Shown here: piece after piece, positions 36,286-45,094 of the stretch
Layout: each line of letters opens with the position of its first letter
How positions within the stretch are numbered: the first letter of the stretch is position 1
Assembly (NCBI GenBank): GCA_019634635.1
Contig: JAHCBB010000029.1
Location: 1 to 64,000, forward strand
DNA: 64,000 nucleotides
Direction of reading: 5' to 3'
DNA from: Verrucomicrobiia bacterium
Lineage (GTDB): Bacteria; Verrucomicrobiota; Verrucomicrobiia; Limisphaerales; UBA9464
Notes under the pieces: generated by a model
Told to the model about the DNA's origin: nothing
The model's database searches: none
Seen by the model: only the letters and a program-made list of their open reading frames with translations
Position numbers and translations under genes: made by a program

Positions 36286-37743
36286 TCAGCGCATTCCGGG
36301 GAGCCAATGCAGGACGAAGCGGCAGACGAGGAAGATCAACACGCCGCCGAGGCCGCTGACCGGCAGGGTGACCTGCAGCAGGTCGCGGGTTGAGAATTCG
36401 CGGGTCGCATAGGCCATGGCGTTGGGCGGGGTGCTGCTGGGGAGCGCCATGGTGAGGGAGGCGCACAGGGCAATGGCGAGGGTGATGGAGCCGACGAGCG
36501 GCACTCCGGTGGGGTGTGCCGACGCGCCTCCGGCCGCCGCCAGGCCGACGGGAATCAGGAGGGTCGCGATGGCGGTGTTGGACATGAAGGGTCCGAGCAC
36601 CAGGGTCACCAGCATCAGGACGGCGAGCAGCACCGAAGGACCGGCCCCCGAAAGCGGCAGCGCCTCCGCGATCGCCCGGTCCAGGCCCACCCGCTGCATG
36701 CCGGTGCCCAGCGAGATGCCGCCGGCGATCAGGATCAGCACGCCCCAGTCCACGCCGGCGAGATCGTCGGTCCCGATCATCCCCGACACGATCAGCACCA
36801 GCACCGCGAGCAGCGCCACCAGGGGGGCGGGCAGGCCGTGGGCGGAGTCGGTGATCCACAGGAGCAGGGTGGCGGCCCCCACCACGGTGACCCAGCGTCC
36901 GCGCGGGGTGAGCGGTACCAGGGCGGGATCAAAGTCCAGGTTCGCGATCCTGGAGGGGAAGCGCCGGCGCAGGAGCTTCCAGGCCGTGGCCACCAGGATC
37001 AGCATCACCGGGACGGCCACGAACATCCAGGTGAAGAATGCGATCGGACGGCCCTCCTGGCTGAGGTAGCCGACGGCGATGGCGTTGGGTGGCGAGGCGA
37101 TCGGAGTGCCCATGCCGCCAATGTTGGCCGCCAGGGGGACGGACAGCACCAAGGTCTTGCGGAACGGATCGCCGGCGGGGATCACCGAAAGCAGCGGGTT
37201 CAGCAGCGCCAGCATGAGCGCGGTGGTCGCCGTGTTGCTCATCCACATCGAGAAGAAGAGCGTCACCAGCATCACGCCAAGCAGGATGCGGTGCGGTTGG
37301 GTTCCGAAGGGCCGCAACAGGAGCCCCGAGAGCGACCGGTCGGCGCCGGTCTTCACGGCAGCACGTGCGAGCAGAAACCCGCCGAGGAAGAGCAGCAGGA
37401 TGGGATCCGCGGCCTCCTGGACGAGCGCCCGAAACGTGGGACCATCGCCGGCGGCGAAGCCGAGGCCCGCCCAGCCCCCGGGATTGGCCAGCAGCACCGA
37501 TTGCAACCCGAGGACGAGGAGGGATGTGGCGAACAGCGGGATGGCCTCGGTGATCCAAAGCAGGGCCGCGGTGACAAAGATGCCCGCCATGAACCCCGCC
37601 TCGCGGGGCAGGGCGCCGGCCTCCAGCACGGCAAACGCGGTCACCGCCCCGGCGGCCAGGCCAAGGAGGGTCCAGACGATGGACCGGGACCTGGGTGCCG
37701 GGGCGGTCTCCCCTGGACGAAACGAACGGCGAAGATCGCTCAT
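36286..37743 (-). CDS. DASS/SLC13-family anion or dicarboxylate:sodium symporter
   Basis: 485 residues with about twelve membrane segments. LWITEAIPLFATSLLVLGL and the paired SNT motifs (MWMSNTATTALMLALL and FMSNTAIATLLIP) are the hallmark of the divalent-anion:Na+ symporter family; MGTPIASPPNAIAVGYL and SSTPPNAMAY are also family segments. The substrate (sulfate, succinate or similar) cannot be told from sequence alone. It is 76 bp from dapF and 42 bp from ogt on the same strand. Confidence 0.9.
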   Translation of the reverse strand: MSDLRRSFRPGETAPAPRSRSIVWTLLGLAAGAVTAFAVLEAGALPREAGFMAGIFVTAALLWITEAIPLFATSLLVLGLQSVLLANPGGWAGLGFAAGDGPTFRALVQEAADPILLLFLGGFLLARAAVKTGADRSLSGLLLRPFGTQPHRILLGVMLVTLFFSMWMSNTATTALMLALLNPLLSVIPAGDPFRKTLVLSVPLAANIGGMGTPIASPPNAIAVGYLSQEGRPIAFFTWMFVAVPVMLILVATAWKLLRRRFPSRIANLDFDPALVPLTPRGRWVTVVGAATLLLWITDSAHGLPAPLVALLAVLVLIVSGMIGTDDLAGVDWGVLILIAGGISLGTGMQRVGLDRAIAEALPLSGAGPSVLLAVLMLVTLVLGPFMSNTAIATLLIPVGLAAAGGASAHPTGVPLVGSITLAIALCASLTMALPSSTPPNAMAYATREFSTRDLLQVTLPVSGLGGVLIFLVCRFVLHWLPGMR

Positions 37744-37785
37744 GCGGTGCCGGCGCGGTGGGGTTCACCGGGACGGCGGGAGACT

Positions 37786-38406
37786 TCAGGCGGTCACCCC
37801 GGATCCTGCAAGCGCGGGGCGGGGACCCGTCCTTCCGGGCGCCACGCCCCCGGGTGCCCCTTCAATCGTGAGCAGGTGAATCTTGCGCCAGGTCCCTCCC
37901 GCGTAGCCGCCGGCCGCGCCCCTGGATGTGATGACGCGATGGCAGGGGATCAGGATGTGGATGGGGTTCCGGGCCGCCGCACGCGCCGAAGCGCGAACGG
38001 CGGCGGGTTGATCGTTCCGCCGGGCCAACTCGGCGTAGGTCAGCGACGTTCCCCAGGGGATTCGCTGCAGGGTGCGCCATACCCGCAACTGGAAGGAGGT
38101 GCCCTCCGGGCGGATTGGGATCGAGAAATGCTGCCGCGTGCCCCGGAAGTACTCCTCAAGCTCCCGGCCCAGACGTCGGACGAGTGTCGGGACCGGCCCG
38201 CGGATCGCAGAGGCCGCCACCGGCTCGTCGCCGGGTTCAAGGAACTTGAGTTGGTGCACCGCTTCTCGTCCGGTCTCGAATTCCAGAAATCCAAGCGGGG
38301 TGGCCAGGTGCCCGGTCCATCCGGTTCGCCGGGTTTCCAGATGGGCGATTTCGACGCGCCGGGATCGCGGTGCTCCGCGGTCCGGCACCAGGGGGGCCGA
38401 GCTCAT
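37786..38406 (-). CDS. ogt: Methylated-DNA-protein-cysteine methyltransferase
   Basis: 206 residues. It repairs O6-alkylguanine by moving the alkyl group to its own cysteine. The active-site motif is ILIPCHRVI with Cys155, and the FQLRVWRTLQRIPWGTSLTYAELA stretch (helix-turn-helix region) is typical. The N-terminal part is the ribonuclease-like fold seen in Ogt. There is no Ada-type zinc domain. It is divergent from uvrB across 168 bp, which pairs two DNA-repair genes on one promoter region. Confidence 0.94.
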   Translation of the reverse strand: MSSAPLVPDRGAPRSRRVEIAHLETRRTGWTGHLATPLGFLEFETGREAVHQLKFLEPGDEPVAASAIRGPVPTLVRRLGRELEEYFRGTRQHFSIPIRPEGTSFQLRVWRTLQRIPWGTSLTYAELARRNDQPAAVRASARAAARNPIHILIPCHRVITSRGAAGGYAGGTWRKIHLLTIEGAPGGVAPGRTGPRPALAGSGVTA

Positions 38407-38574
38407 GGCGGGAGCCTACCCGGACCGCTCCGCACGGGAACCTCGAAATCCGGTGTCGAAATCCGGGGTGCGCGGCCGGCGGCGGGGTCGGCTCCGCTCG
38501 TGGAGGGCCGAAGGCGTTTCCGGACGACCCGCAGGTCGCGCCGCCGGTCGATTTCGGGTAGGGTGGTCGCCGTC

Positions 38575-40629
38575 ATGGCGGATTTCGAACTCGTTGCCCC
38601 CTACGCACCCGCCGGCGACCAGCCCGGGGCCATTGCCCGGCTGACGGCCGGACTGGAGCGTGGGGAGCCGCATCAGGTGCTCCTGGGGGTCACCGGATCG
38701 GGGAAGACGTTCACCATGGCGAACGTCATTGCCGCCGCCAACCGGCCAACGCTCATCATCTCCCACAACAAGACGCTCGCCGCGCAGCTCTATGCGGAGT
38801 TCAAGTCGTTCTTTCCCCGGAACGCCGTCGAGTACTTCGTGAGCTACTTCGACTACTACCAGCCGGAAGCCTACATCCCGCGAACGGATACCTTCATCGA
38901 GAAGGACTCGTCGGTGAACGACGAGATCGAACGGCTGCGCCTGTCGGCGATGTCGAGCCTGCTGAGCCGCCGGGACGTCGTGGTGGTGGCCAGCGTCTCC
39001 TGCATCTATGGCATTGGCGACCGGGACGACTACGAGTCCATGGTGCTCCCGCTTCGGGTGGGGCAGGAGCTCGGACGCGACACCCTTCTGGCGCGGCTGG
39101 TGGACCTCCAGTATTCCCGCAATGATGTGCAGATTGAGCGCGGGCGCTTCCGCGTGCGCGGGGACGTGGTCGAGGTGCAGCCGGCGTTCGCGGAGGATGC
39201 CGTGCGCATCGAATTCTTCGGCGACCAGATCGAGCGGTTCACCCGGTTTGAACCGTTGACCGGTGAGGCGGTGGACTCCCTCGACGCGCTGAACATCTTT
39301 CCTGGAAAACAGTTCGCAACACCCCAGGAAAAGATCCATCGGGCGCTGCTCTCCATTCGCGAGGAACTGGGCGAACGCGTCGCGTGGTTCGAGGCGCGGG
39401 GGAAGCTCCTTGAGGCGCAGCGCATCAAGATGCGCACCGAGTTTGACCTCGAGCAGCTCCAGGAGCTGGGGTTCTGCTCGGGCATCGAGAATTACTCCCG
39501 GCATATCGCGGGCCGCCCGGCCGGGTCGCGTCCCGGGGTGCTGCTCGACTTCTTCCCACCGGATTTTCTCCTGATCGTGGACGAGTCGCATGCCACGTTG
39601 CCGCAAATCCAAGGCATGCATGCCGGCGACATGGCCCGCAAGACGGTGCTGGTGGAACACGGGTTCCGGCTGCCAAGCGCACTCGACAATCGTCCGCTGA
39701 ATTCCGAGGAATTCCGCTCGATCATCCGCCAGACGATCCACGTAAGCGCCACGCCGGGCCCGCTCGAACTGGAGCTCGCCGGTCCGGCCAATGTGGCGGA
39801 ACAGATCGTCCGGCCCACCGGCCTGGTGGATCCGGAGATCGTGCTCAAGCCGCTCAAGGGCCAGGTGGATGACCTGATGGAGGAGGCACGCCAGCGGGTG
39901 GAGCGCGGGGAGCGGACGCTGGTGACCACCCTCACCAAGCGTACGGCGGAGGAGCTCACCGACTACCTGCGGGACCTCGGCGTCAACGTCCGGTACCTGC
40001 ACAGCGAGATTGATGCGATCGAGCGGGTCGAGATCCTGCGTGCGCTGCGCCGTGGGGACTGCGATGTCCTTGTGGGGATCAACCTGCTGCGGGAGGGGCT
40101 GGACCTGCCGGAAGTGTCGCTGGTGGCGATCCTGGATGCGGACAAGGAGGGCTATTTACGCAGCGCGACCAGCCTGATCCAGACCGCCGGGCGGGCGGCG
40201 CGGCATTTGAACGGCCGGGTGATCCTGTACGCGGATGTGCGCACCCAAAGCATCCAGAAGTTTCTGGCGGTATCCGCTTATCGCCGGGAGAAGCAACTGG
40301 CCTACAACCGTGAGCATGGGATCACCCCGCGCTCGGTGACCCGACCGGTGGAGGGGAGCCTGTCGAGCCACGCCGGGGCCCGTGCACCCGCCGCGGCCGC
40401 GGTCCTCCGGGAGAGTGCGGCCCAATTCGACTTCACGGAGACCGTCCGCGAGCTGGAGGCGGAAATGATCGCCGCGGCGGACCGCCTGGAGTTTGAGAAG
40501 GCGGCGCTGCTCCGGGACCAGATCCGCGAACTGAAACTGCGGATCTCCGGAGAATCGCCGGCCCCCACGGGTCCTGCGGCGCGGGGCCGGGCAAGCCTCT
40601 CCCGGGGCGGGAGCCGGCGGCGGCGCTGA
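38575..40629 (+). CDS. uvrB: UvrABC system protein B
   Basis: 684 residues. It is the damage-verifying helicase of nucleotide excision repair. Walker A GVTGSGKTFT (about 37-46), the Tyr-rich beta-hairpin (YFVSYFDYYQPEAYIP), the DESH box, motif V/VI (LLREGLDLPEVSLVAILD; QTAGRAARH) and the C-terminal UvrC-binding UVR domain (ETVRELEAEMIAAADRLEFEKAALLRDQ) are all present. ATG 38575 gives the normal N-terminus; the reading frame is open 2 kb further upstream but that is antisense to ogt and the DASS gene. The stop overlaps a possible ATG of the CHAD gene. Confidence 0.97.
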   Translation: MADFELVAPYAPAGDQPGAIARLTAGLERGEPHQVLLGVTGSGKTFTMANVIAAANRPTLIISHNKTLAAQLYAEFKSFFPRNAVEYFVSYFDYYQPEAYIPRTDTFIEKDSSVNDEIERLRLSAMSSLLSRRDVVVVASVSCIYGIGDRDDYESMVLPLRVGQELGRDTLLARLVDLQYSRNDVQIERGRFRVRGDVVEVQPAFAEDAVRIEFFGDQIERFTRFEPLTGEAVDSLDALNIFPGKQFATPQEKIHRALLSIREELGERVAWFEARGKLLEAQRIKMRTEFDLEQLQELGFCSGIENYSRHIAGRPAGSRPGVLLDFFPPDFLLIVDESHATLPQIQGMHAGDMARKTVLVEHGFRLPSALDNRPLNSEEFRSIIRQTIHVSATPGPLELELAGPANVAEQIVRPTGLVDPEIVLKPLKGQVDDLMEEARQRVERGERTLVTTLTKRTAEELTDYLRDLGVNVRYLHSEIDAIERVEILRALRRGDCDVLVGINLLREGLDLPEVSLVAILDADKEGYLRSATSLIQTAGRAARHLNGRVILYADVRTQSIQKFLAVSAYRREKQLAYNREHGITPRSVTRPVEGSLSSHAGARAPAAAAVLRESAAQFDFTETVRELEAEMIAAADRLEFEKAALLRDQIRELKLRISGESPAPTGPAARGRASLSRGGSRRRR

Positions 40630-40766
40630 TGTGGGGCGGCACCCGATGGGCCGGTCTCGCAAACGGGTTCCTCCGGCGCTCCGGTTTCATTGCCTTGCGC
40701 CCGGATCGCAGAACTGCCTCCTTGAGCCTCAAAGTGAGGCCGCTGCCAACATCCCGGGGTGCCGCC

Positions 40767-41612
40767 ATGCGGACCTCCCTGGAGTCCGCACTCAAGGAGT
40801 TCCGGCGCCAGGTGCGGCACAGCCGGCGTCGGGGCGATGCCGCGTCCATCCACCGCCTGAGAGTGGTCTCCCGCCGGCTGGTCGTCTGGTGCGAGCTCCT
40901 CGAGATCCTGGGCGCCGGGTCCCGGGCCTCCGAGGCGCGTCGTCGCGTCAAGCGCATGCTCCGATCCCTCGCCCGACTGCGGGACCTGCATGTGCAGCGC
41001 CAGTTGCTCGCCACCGTGCCCTCCGCACTGAAGCCTGCGGCACGCATCCTTCGACGGGAGCTCCGTCGCGAGCAACCGGAGCGTGCGCGGCGCGTCCACG
41101 CGCGATGCCGCGGGCTCCATCCGTCCCGCATAGGTCGGCTGATCCTTGAGGCTGCCGGAGCGACCCCCGTTGGAGCAACGCCGGTGGTACCGGAGTCCGA
41201 CGCCCGGCTGGTGCGGGATCTGGCGCGATGGCTGGCCGGATTGGAACGGGAAGCCCGCCACCGGCTCCAAGCCGCCCGCGCCGCAAGACCTGAAACGCTC
41301 CATGGTCTGCGAATTGCCGTGAAACACCTGCGGTACGGTCTGGAACTGGCATGGACCGCAGATCCCAGGGCGCCCGCTGCCGCGGCGAGACGACTTCGAG
41401 ACCTGCAGGCGGTGCTGGGGGAAATCCAGGATGCGGACGTCTGTCGGGCGTTGGTCCTCGCGAGGGTCGAGTCGCATCCGGACGATGCGCGGCAGCTTGC
41501 CCCCCTCCAGCGCTGGCTTGAACGACGTCGTGACGCCCGGATCCGGCGGGTGCTTCGCCGGCGGCGGACCCTGCTTCCCGCGGTGACCCCGGATGCCGGC
41601 GGCTCCGGATGA
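40767..41612 (+). CDS. CHAD-domain protein
   Basis: 281 residues from ATG 40767. The CHAD pattern of conserved histidines and basic residues is clear: IHRLRVVSRRL, RLRDLHVQ and LHGLRIAVKHLRYGLEL with the helix LQAVLGEIQDADV. CHAD domains bind polyphosphate and often sit beside phosphate-handling enzymes. An upstream ATG at 40629, overlapping the uvrB stop, would add 46 residues that do not look like the family, so I prefer 40767. It is followed 70 bp later by sixA, a common pairing. Confidence 0.88.
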   Translation: MRTSLESALKEFRRQVRHSRRRGDAASIHRLRVVSRRLVVWCELLEILGAGSRASEARRRVKRMLRSLARLRDLHVQRQLLATVPSALKPAARILRRELRREQPERARRVHARCRGLHPSRIGRLILEAAGATPVGATPVVPESDARLVRDLARWLAGLEREARHRLQAARAARPETLHGLRIAVKHLRYGLELAWTADPRAPAAAARRLRDLQAVLGEIQDADVCRALVLARVESHPDDARQLAPLQRWLERRRDARIRRVLRRRRTLLPAVTPDAGGSG

Positions 41613-41682
41613 TCGGGAATCAACCGGTCGAGGGCGGGACGGCGCATTGCCCGGGTGAAGCAAAGCGGACAGCATCCCGGCC

Positions 41683-42192
41683 ATGGATGTGTACCTGTTG
41701 CGTCATGCCCAGGCCGAGGCGTCGCCACCCCCGGACCGCACCGGAGATCGCTGGCGCGAGCTGAGTGCCGAGGGGCGTGACAGGGCCCGTGGGATTGGTC
41801 GCGCGATGGCACGAATGGATCCCGGGCTGGAGATCGTCCTCACATCTCCGGCTCCCCGGGCCCGGGCAACCGCCGAGGCGGTGGTTGCAGCGCTGCGGCC
41901 ACGACCCGTTCTGGAGGACCTCGAAGCGCTGTGGATCGGCGGCAATCCCCGGGCGGTGGCGGCGCGACTGCGGAAGGATTCGAAGGCCCTGGGGGCGGTG
42001 CTGCTGGTGGGGCATGAGCCTGACCTTGGCCATCTCGTCTCGTTGTGGCTCACCGGTGGGCCCCGCCTGCGGCTCACCTTCAAGAAATGCGGGCTGTGCA
42101 AGCTGAAGCTGGACCATGTGGCGTCCGCGCGCTGCGCCCGCCTCGAGTGGTTGTTGACGCCGCGGCAGCTGATGGCCATCGGGGGCGGTTAG
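41683..42192 (+). CDS. sixA: Phosphohistidine phosphatase SixA-like
   Basis: 169 residues of the histidine phosphatase superfamily. The catalytic RHA motif (YLLRHAQAE, His8) and a second His (VGHEPDLGHLV) are present with the usual SPAPRARATAEAV. SixA removes phosphate from phosphohistidine proteins; the true substrate here is untested. Adjacent to CHAD, it may act in a polyphosphate-linked module. The TGD insert after the RHG-type motif and the KCGLCKL stretch are modest oddities. Confidence 0.85.
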   Translation: MDVYLLRHAQAEASPPPDRTGDRWRELSAEGRDRARGIGRAMARMDPGLEIVLTSPAPRARATAEAVVAALRPRPVLEDLEALWIGGNPRAVAARLRKDSKALGAVLLVGHEPDLGHLVSLWLTGGPRLRLTFKKCGLCKLKLDHVASARCARLEWLLTPRQLMAIGGG

Positions 42193-42273
42193 GGGAATTC
42201 GACCCGGGAATGGAGGGGTGCGTGATCCGGCGGGTTGGACAAATCTGCCGGCCCCTGATCCCGTTGGGGCCGG

Positions 42274-43329
42274 ATGGAATTGAGGTCTTGGAGGTTCGAT
42301 CTCGCGTTGCGTCATCCCTGGGCGATCGCGGCCGATCCTCCCGCAGGGGTTGCTCGGGGCCGATGGACCTATCCCGTGGTGTTCGTCACCCTGACGGGTC
42401 GGGATGGGCGGCAGGGCCTCGGCGAGGCATCCCCGTCCGGCCAATATGGCGAGTCCCACGAGACGGTGGCGGCGTTCCTCCGCAGGGTGGACCCGGACCG
42501 GCTGTCGTTCGACGACGTCCGGGGCAGCATGGATTATCTCGACGCGGTCGCGCCCGGTGCGTTTCCCGCAAAGTGTGCGCTGAACCTTGCGCTGCTGGAT
42601 GGCGCGGCGCGCGGCGTGGGAAGGTCGGTGGGAGATTTGCTTGGCATTGGATTCACCGAAGGGCGGCACGTGGTTTCGTTCACCATCGGCCTGGACACCC
42701 CGGAACGGATGGCGGCGAAGGCATCCGAGGCCGTGCTCATGCCCGTGCTCAAGGTCAAGCTGGGCAGTCCCCGCGATCGGGAGAATTTCGGCGCCGTCCG
42801 CGCCGCGGCACCGGGGAAATGGATTCGCGTGGACGCAAACCAGGCGTGGCGGCGTTCCGATGAGGCGCTGCGGAACCTTGAGTGGCTGGCGGCCGCGGGC
42901 CGGGTGGAATTTGTTGAGCAGCCCATGCCTGCCACCACGCCGAGGGCCGATGCCCTGTGGCTGAAGGAGCGGTCCCCGCTCCCGCTGATGGGGGATGAAT
43001 CGTACCAGTCGGCGCGCGACGCCGAGGCGTGTGCGGAGCGGTTCCACGGGGTCAACGTCAAGCTCGTGAAGACCGGCGGCGTCACCGGCGCCCTTGAGGC
43101 GCTGCAGGCCGCGCGGCGCCTTGGATTGAAGACCATGCTGGGGTGCATGATCGAAAGTTCCGTGCTGATCACCGCGGCCGCACATCTGGCGGACCTCACC
43201 GATTATCTGGATCTCGATGGCAATCTCCTGATCACCAACGACCCCTACCGGGGTGTCGAATGCGTGGACGGCCGGATGACCTTCCACGGCGCCCCGGGCA
43301 CCACCGGGCTGCGGGTCGCGGTGCGCTGA
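42274..43329 (+). CDS. Dipeptide epimerase (enolase superfamily, L-Ala-D/L-Glu type)
   Basis: 351 residues of the muconate-lactonizing subgroup of the enolase superfamily. The KxK pair is Lys160/Lys162 (LKVKLG), metal ligands are Asp187 (VDANQAW), Glu215 (VEQPM) and Asp241 (GDES), and the opposite base Lys266 (VKLVKTGG) is present. This is the AEE-type arrangement, used in recycling murein peptides or metabolising other dipeptides. Exact dipeptide specificity is not readable. It sits 31 bp upstream of an ABC exporter gene. Confidence 0.88.
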   Translation: MELRSWRFDLALRHPWAIAADPPAGVARGRWTYPVVFVTLTGRDGRQGLGEASPSGQYGESHETVAAFLRRVDPDRLSFDDVRGSMDYLDAVAPGAFPAKCALNLALLDGAARGVGRSVGDLLGIGFTEGRHVVSFTIGLDTPERMAAKASEAVLMPVLKVKLGSPRDRENFGAVRAAAPGKWIRVDANQAWRRSDEALRNLEWLAAAGRVEFVEQPMPATTPRADALWLKERSPLPLMGDESYQSARDAEACAERFHGVNVKLVKTGGVTGALEALQAARRLGLKTMLGCMIESSVLITAAAHLADLTDYLDLDGNLLITNDPYRGVECVDGRMTFHGAPGTTGLRVAVR

Positions 43330-43360
43330 ACTTCGCGTCCGTACTGCCCCGCCTCCGGCC

Positions 43361-45055
43361 ATGCGCACCTATCTTCAGGCCCTCAAGTTCTTCCGGGATG
43401 ATCGCCGGCACATCCTCGGAGCCCTTGCGCTGCTGTTGGCCAGCACCGGGCTCGCGCTGCTCAAGCCGTGGCCGCTGGCGTGGATTGTGGACCGGTTGAG
43501 CGGGGCGGACGCTGGCGTTGCCGCGATGTGGACGGGTTCCACACCGGCTTTCATCGCCGTCCTGTCAGGCGCCCTGGTTCTGATCCACGGCGCCCATGCG
43601 CTGGTGGGAGCGTGGCAGCAGGGGGTGGTCATTGTCACCGGCCTGCGCGGGCTGGCCCGGGTGCGCCAGGCCGTATTTGCCTGGCTGCTCCGCCTTTCCC
43701 TCAGGCGCCTGCAGGGTTCACGGGCGGGGGATCTCATCTATCGGGCCACTTGGGACTCCTACGCGTTTCAAACCCTGCTCACCCAGGGGGTGTTCACCGC
43801 GGCTGGGGCGACCCTTTCGGTGGTGGCGATGACGCTGGTGATGGCGCAATTGGACGGCCGCCTGACCTTGGTGGCCCTGGCCACGATCCCGGTGCTGATG
43901 GCTGTCATGCGGGGCTTTGGCCCCCAACTCGGCGAGCGGGCCGGGGCGGCGCAATCGGCGGATGCCCAGGTGGCCGGTGCCGTGGAGCAGGGGGTGGCGC
44001 TGCTGCCCCTCATCCAGGGGTTCACCCGTGAGGCTTTTGAGACCTCACGGTTCGCGGAGCGTGTTGAGGGGGCCTTCCAAAACCGGTGGCGGCAACACCG
44101 GCTTGAAGTGGCCTATCTCGCGCTCGTGGCCCTGGTGCTGGCGACGGGAACGGGGGCGATTGTCTGGGCAGGGTCCGGCCGTGTCGAAGCCGGGCGCCTC
44201 ACCGTCGGGGAATTGCTGGTCTTCGTGGCCTACCTCTTCCAGCTCTACGAGCCGTTGAGCCAGCTGTCGCATGTCGGTTCGACGGTCAGCCAGGCCCGGG
44301 CCGGTACCGTGCGCGTGCTGGAGTTGCTGGAGTCGAATCCGGGGGCTCCGCGGGCCGCCGACGGTGCCTTCGGCCCCGCGGCGTTGCCGGACACCGCACC
44401 GGCCATCGAGTTCGAGCACGTGTCGTTCGCCCATGTCCCGGGCCAGCCGGTGTTGCACGACCTTGTGTGCCGGATCGAGCCGGGTGAAGTGATCGTGCTG
44501 ACGGGCCCGAGCGGTTCCGGGAAATCCACGTTGCTGCATTTGCTGCCCCGATTTTTTGATCCGGATTCCGGGAGGATCCGGCTCAACGGGCAGGACCTGA
44601 TCGCGTATCCGGTGGAGGGGCTCCGGCGCCGGATCACGATGGTCCTTCAGGAGTCCCGGCTTCTGCCGGGAACGCTTGCGGAGAACATCGCCCTGGGTCG
44701 TGACGGGGCTTCGCGCGAGGCCGTGGAGGCGGCGGCACGCGCTGCGGACGCCGACGGTTTCATACGGCGGCTGCCGCTGGGCTACGACACGGTCGTCGGC
44801 GAGGGCGCGGCCCGGTTGAGCGTCGGCGAACAGCAGCGGATCGGACTCGCGCGCGCATTCCTGAAGGATGCCCCGGTCCTGCTTCTGGACGAGCCGACCA
44901 GCGCCCTGGATGAAGCCAGTGAGGCGGCGGTCCTGGATGGTCTGGCGATGCTGGTGCGCGGCCGCACCGTCCTGCTCGTCACCCACCGCCCGGCGGCGTT
45001 CCGGCTCGGCCACCGGATCCTGCACCTGCACGACGGACAGCTGAAGTCCGTCTGA
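43361..45055 (+). CDS. ABC transporter, fused permease-ATPase (exporter type)
   Basis: 564 residues: an N-terminal six-helix ABC membrane domain (about 20-310) and a C-terminal nucleotide-binding domain. Walker A is GPSGSGKST (about residue 383), the Q-loop is in VLQESRLLPG, the signature is LSVGEQQ (a variant of LSGGQ), Walker B is VLLLDEPTSALDE, and the H-loop is VTHRPAAF. It should work as a homodimer or with another half-transporter to export a lipid, peptide or drug-like molecule. Substrate is unknown. Confidence 0.9.
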   Translation: MRTYLQALKFFRDDRRHILGALALLLASTGLALLKPWPLAWIVDRLSGADAGVAAMWTGSTPAFIAVLSGALVLIHGAHALVGAWQQGVVIVTGLRGLARVRQAVFAWLLRLSLRRLQGSRAGDLIYRATWDSYAFQTLLTQGVFTAAGATLSVVAMTLVMAQLDGRLTLVALATIPVLMAVMRGFGPQLGERAGAAQSADAQVAGAVEQGVALLPLIQGFTREAFETSRFAERVEGAFQNRWRQHRLEVAYLALVALVLATGTGAIVWAGSGRVEAGRLTVGELLVFVAYLFQLYEPLSQLSHVGSTVSQARAGTVRVLELLESNPGAPRAADGAFGPAALPDTAPAIEFEHVSFAHVPGQPVLHDLVCRIEPGEVIVLTGPSGSGKSTLLHLLPRFFDPDSGRIRLNGQDLIAYPVEGLRRRITMVLQESRLLPGTLAENIALGRDGASREAVEAAARAADADGFIRRLPLGYDTVVGEGAARLSVGEQQRIGLARAFLKDAPVLLLDEPTSALDEASEAAVLDGLAMLVRGRTVLLVTHRPAAFRLGHRILHLHDGQLKSV

Positions 45056-45094
45056 AAGGGTGGCAGCAACCCCGGTGGCCCCCGGCACCCCGTG

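Noticed and set aside
36514..38574. Upstream extension of the uvrB frame by ~690 codons
   Set aside because: It is antisense to ogt and the DASS transporter; UvrB homology begins exactly at ATG 38575.
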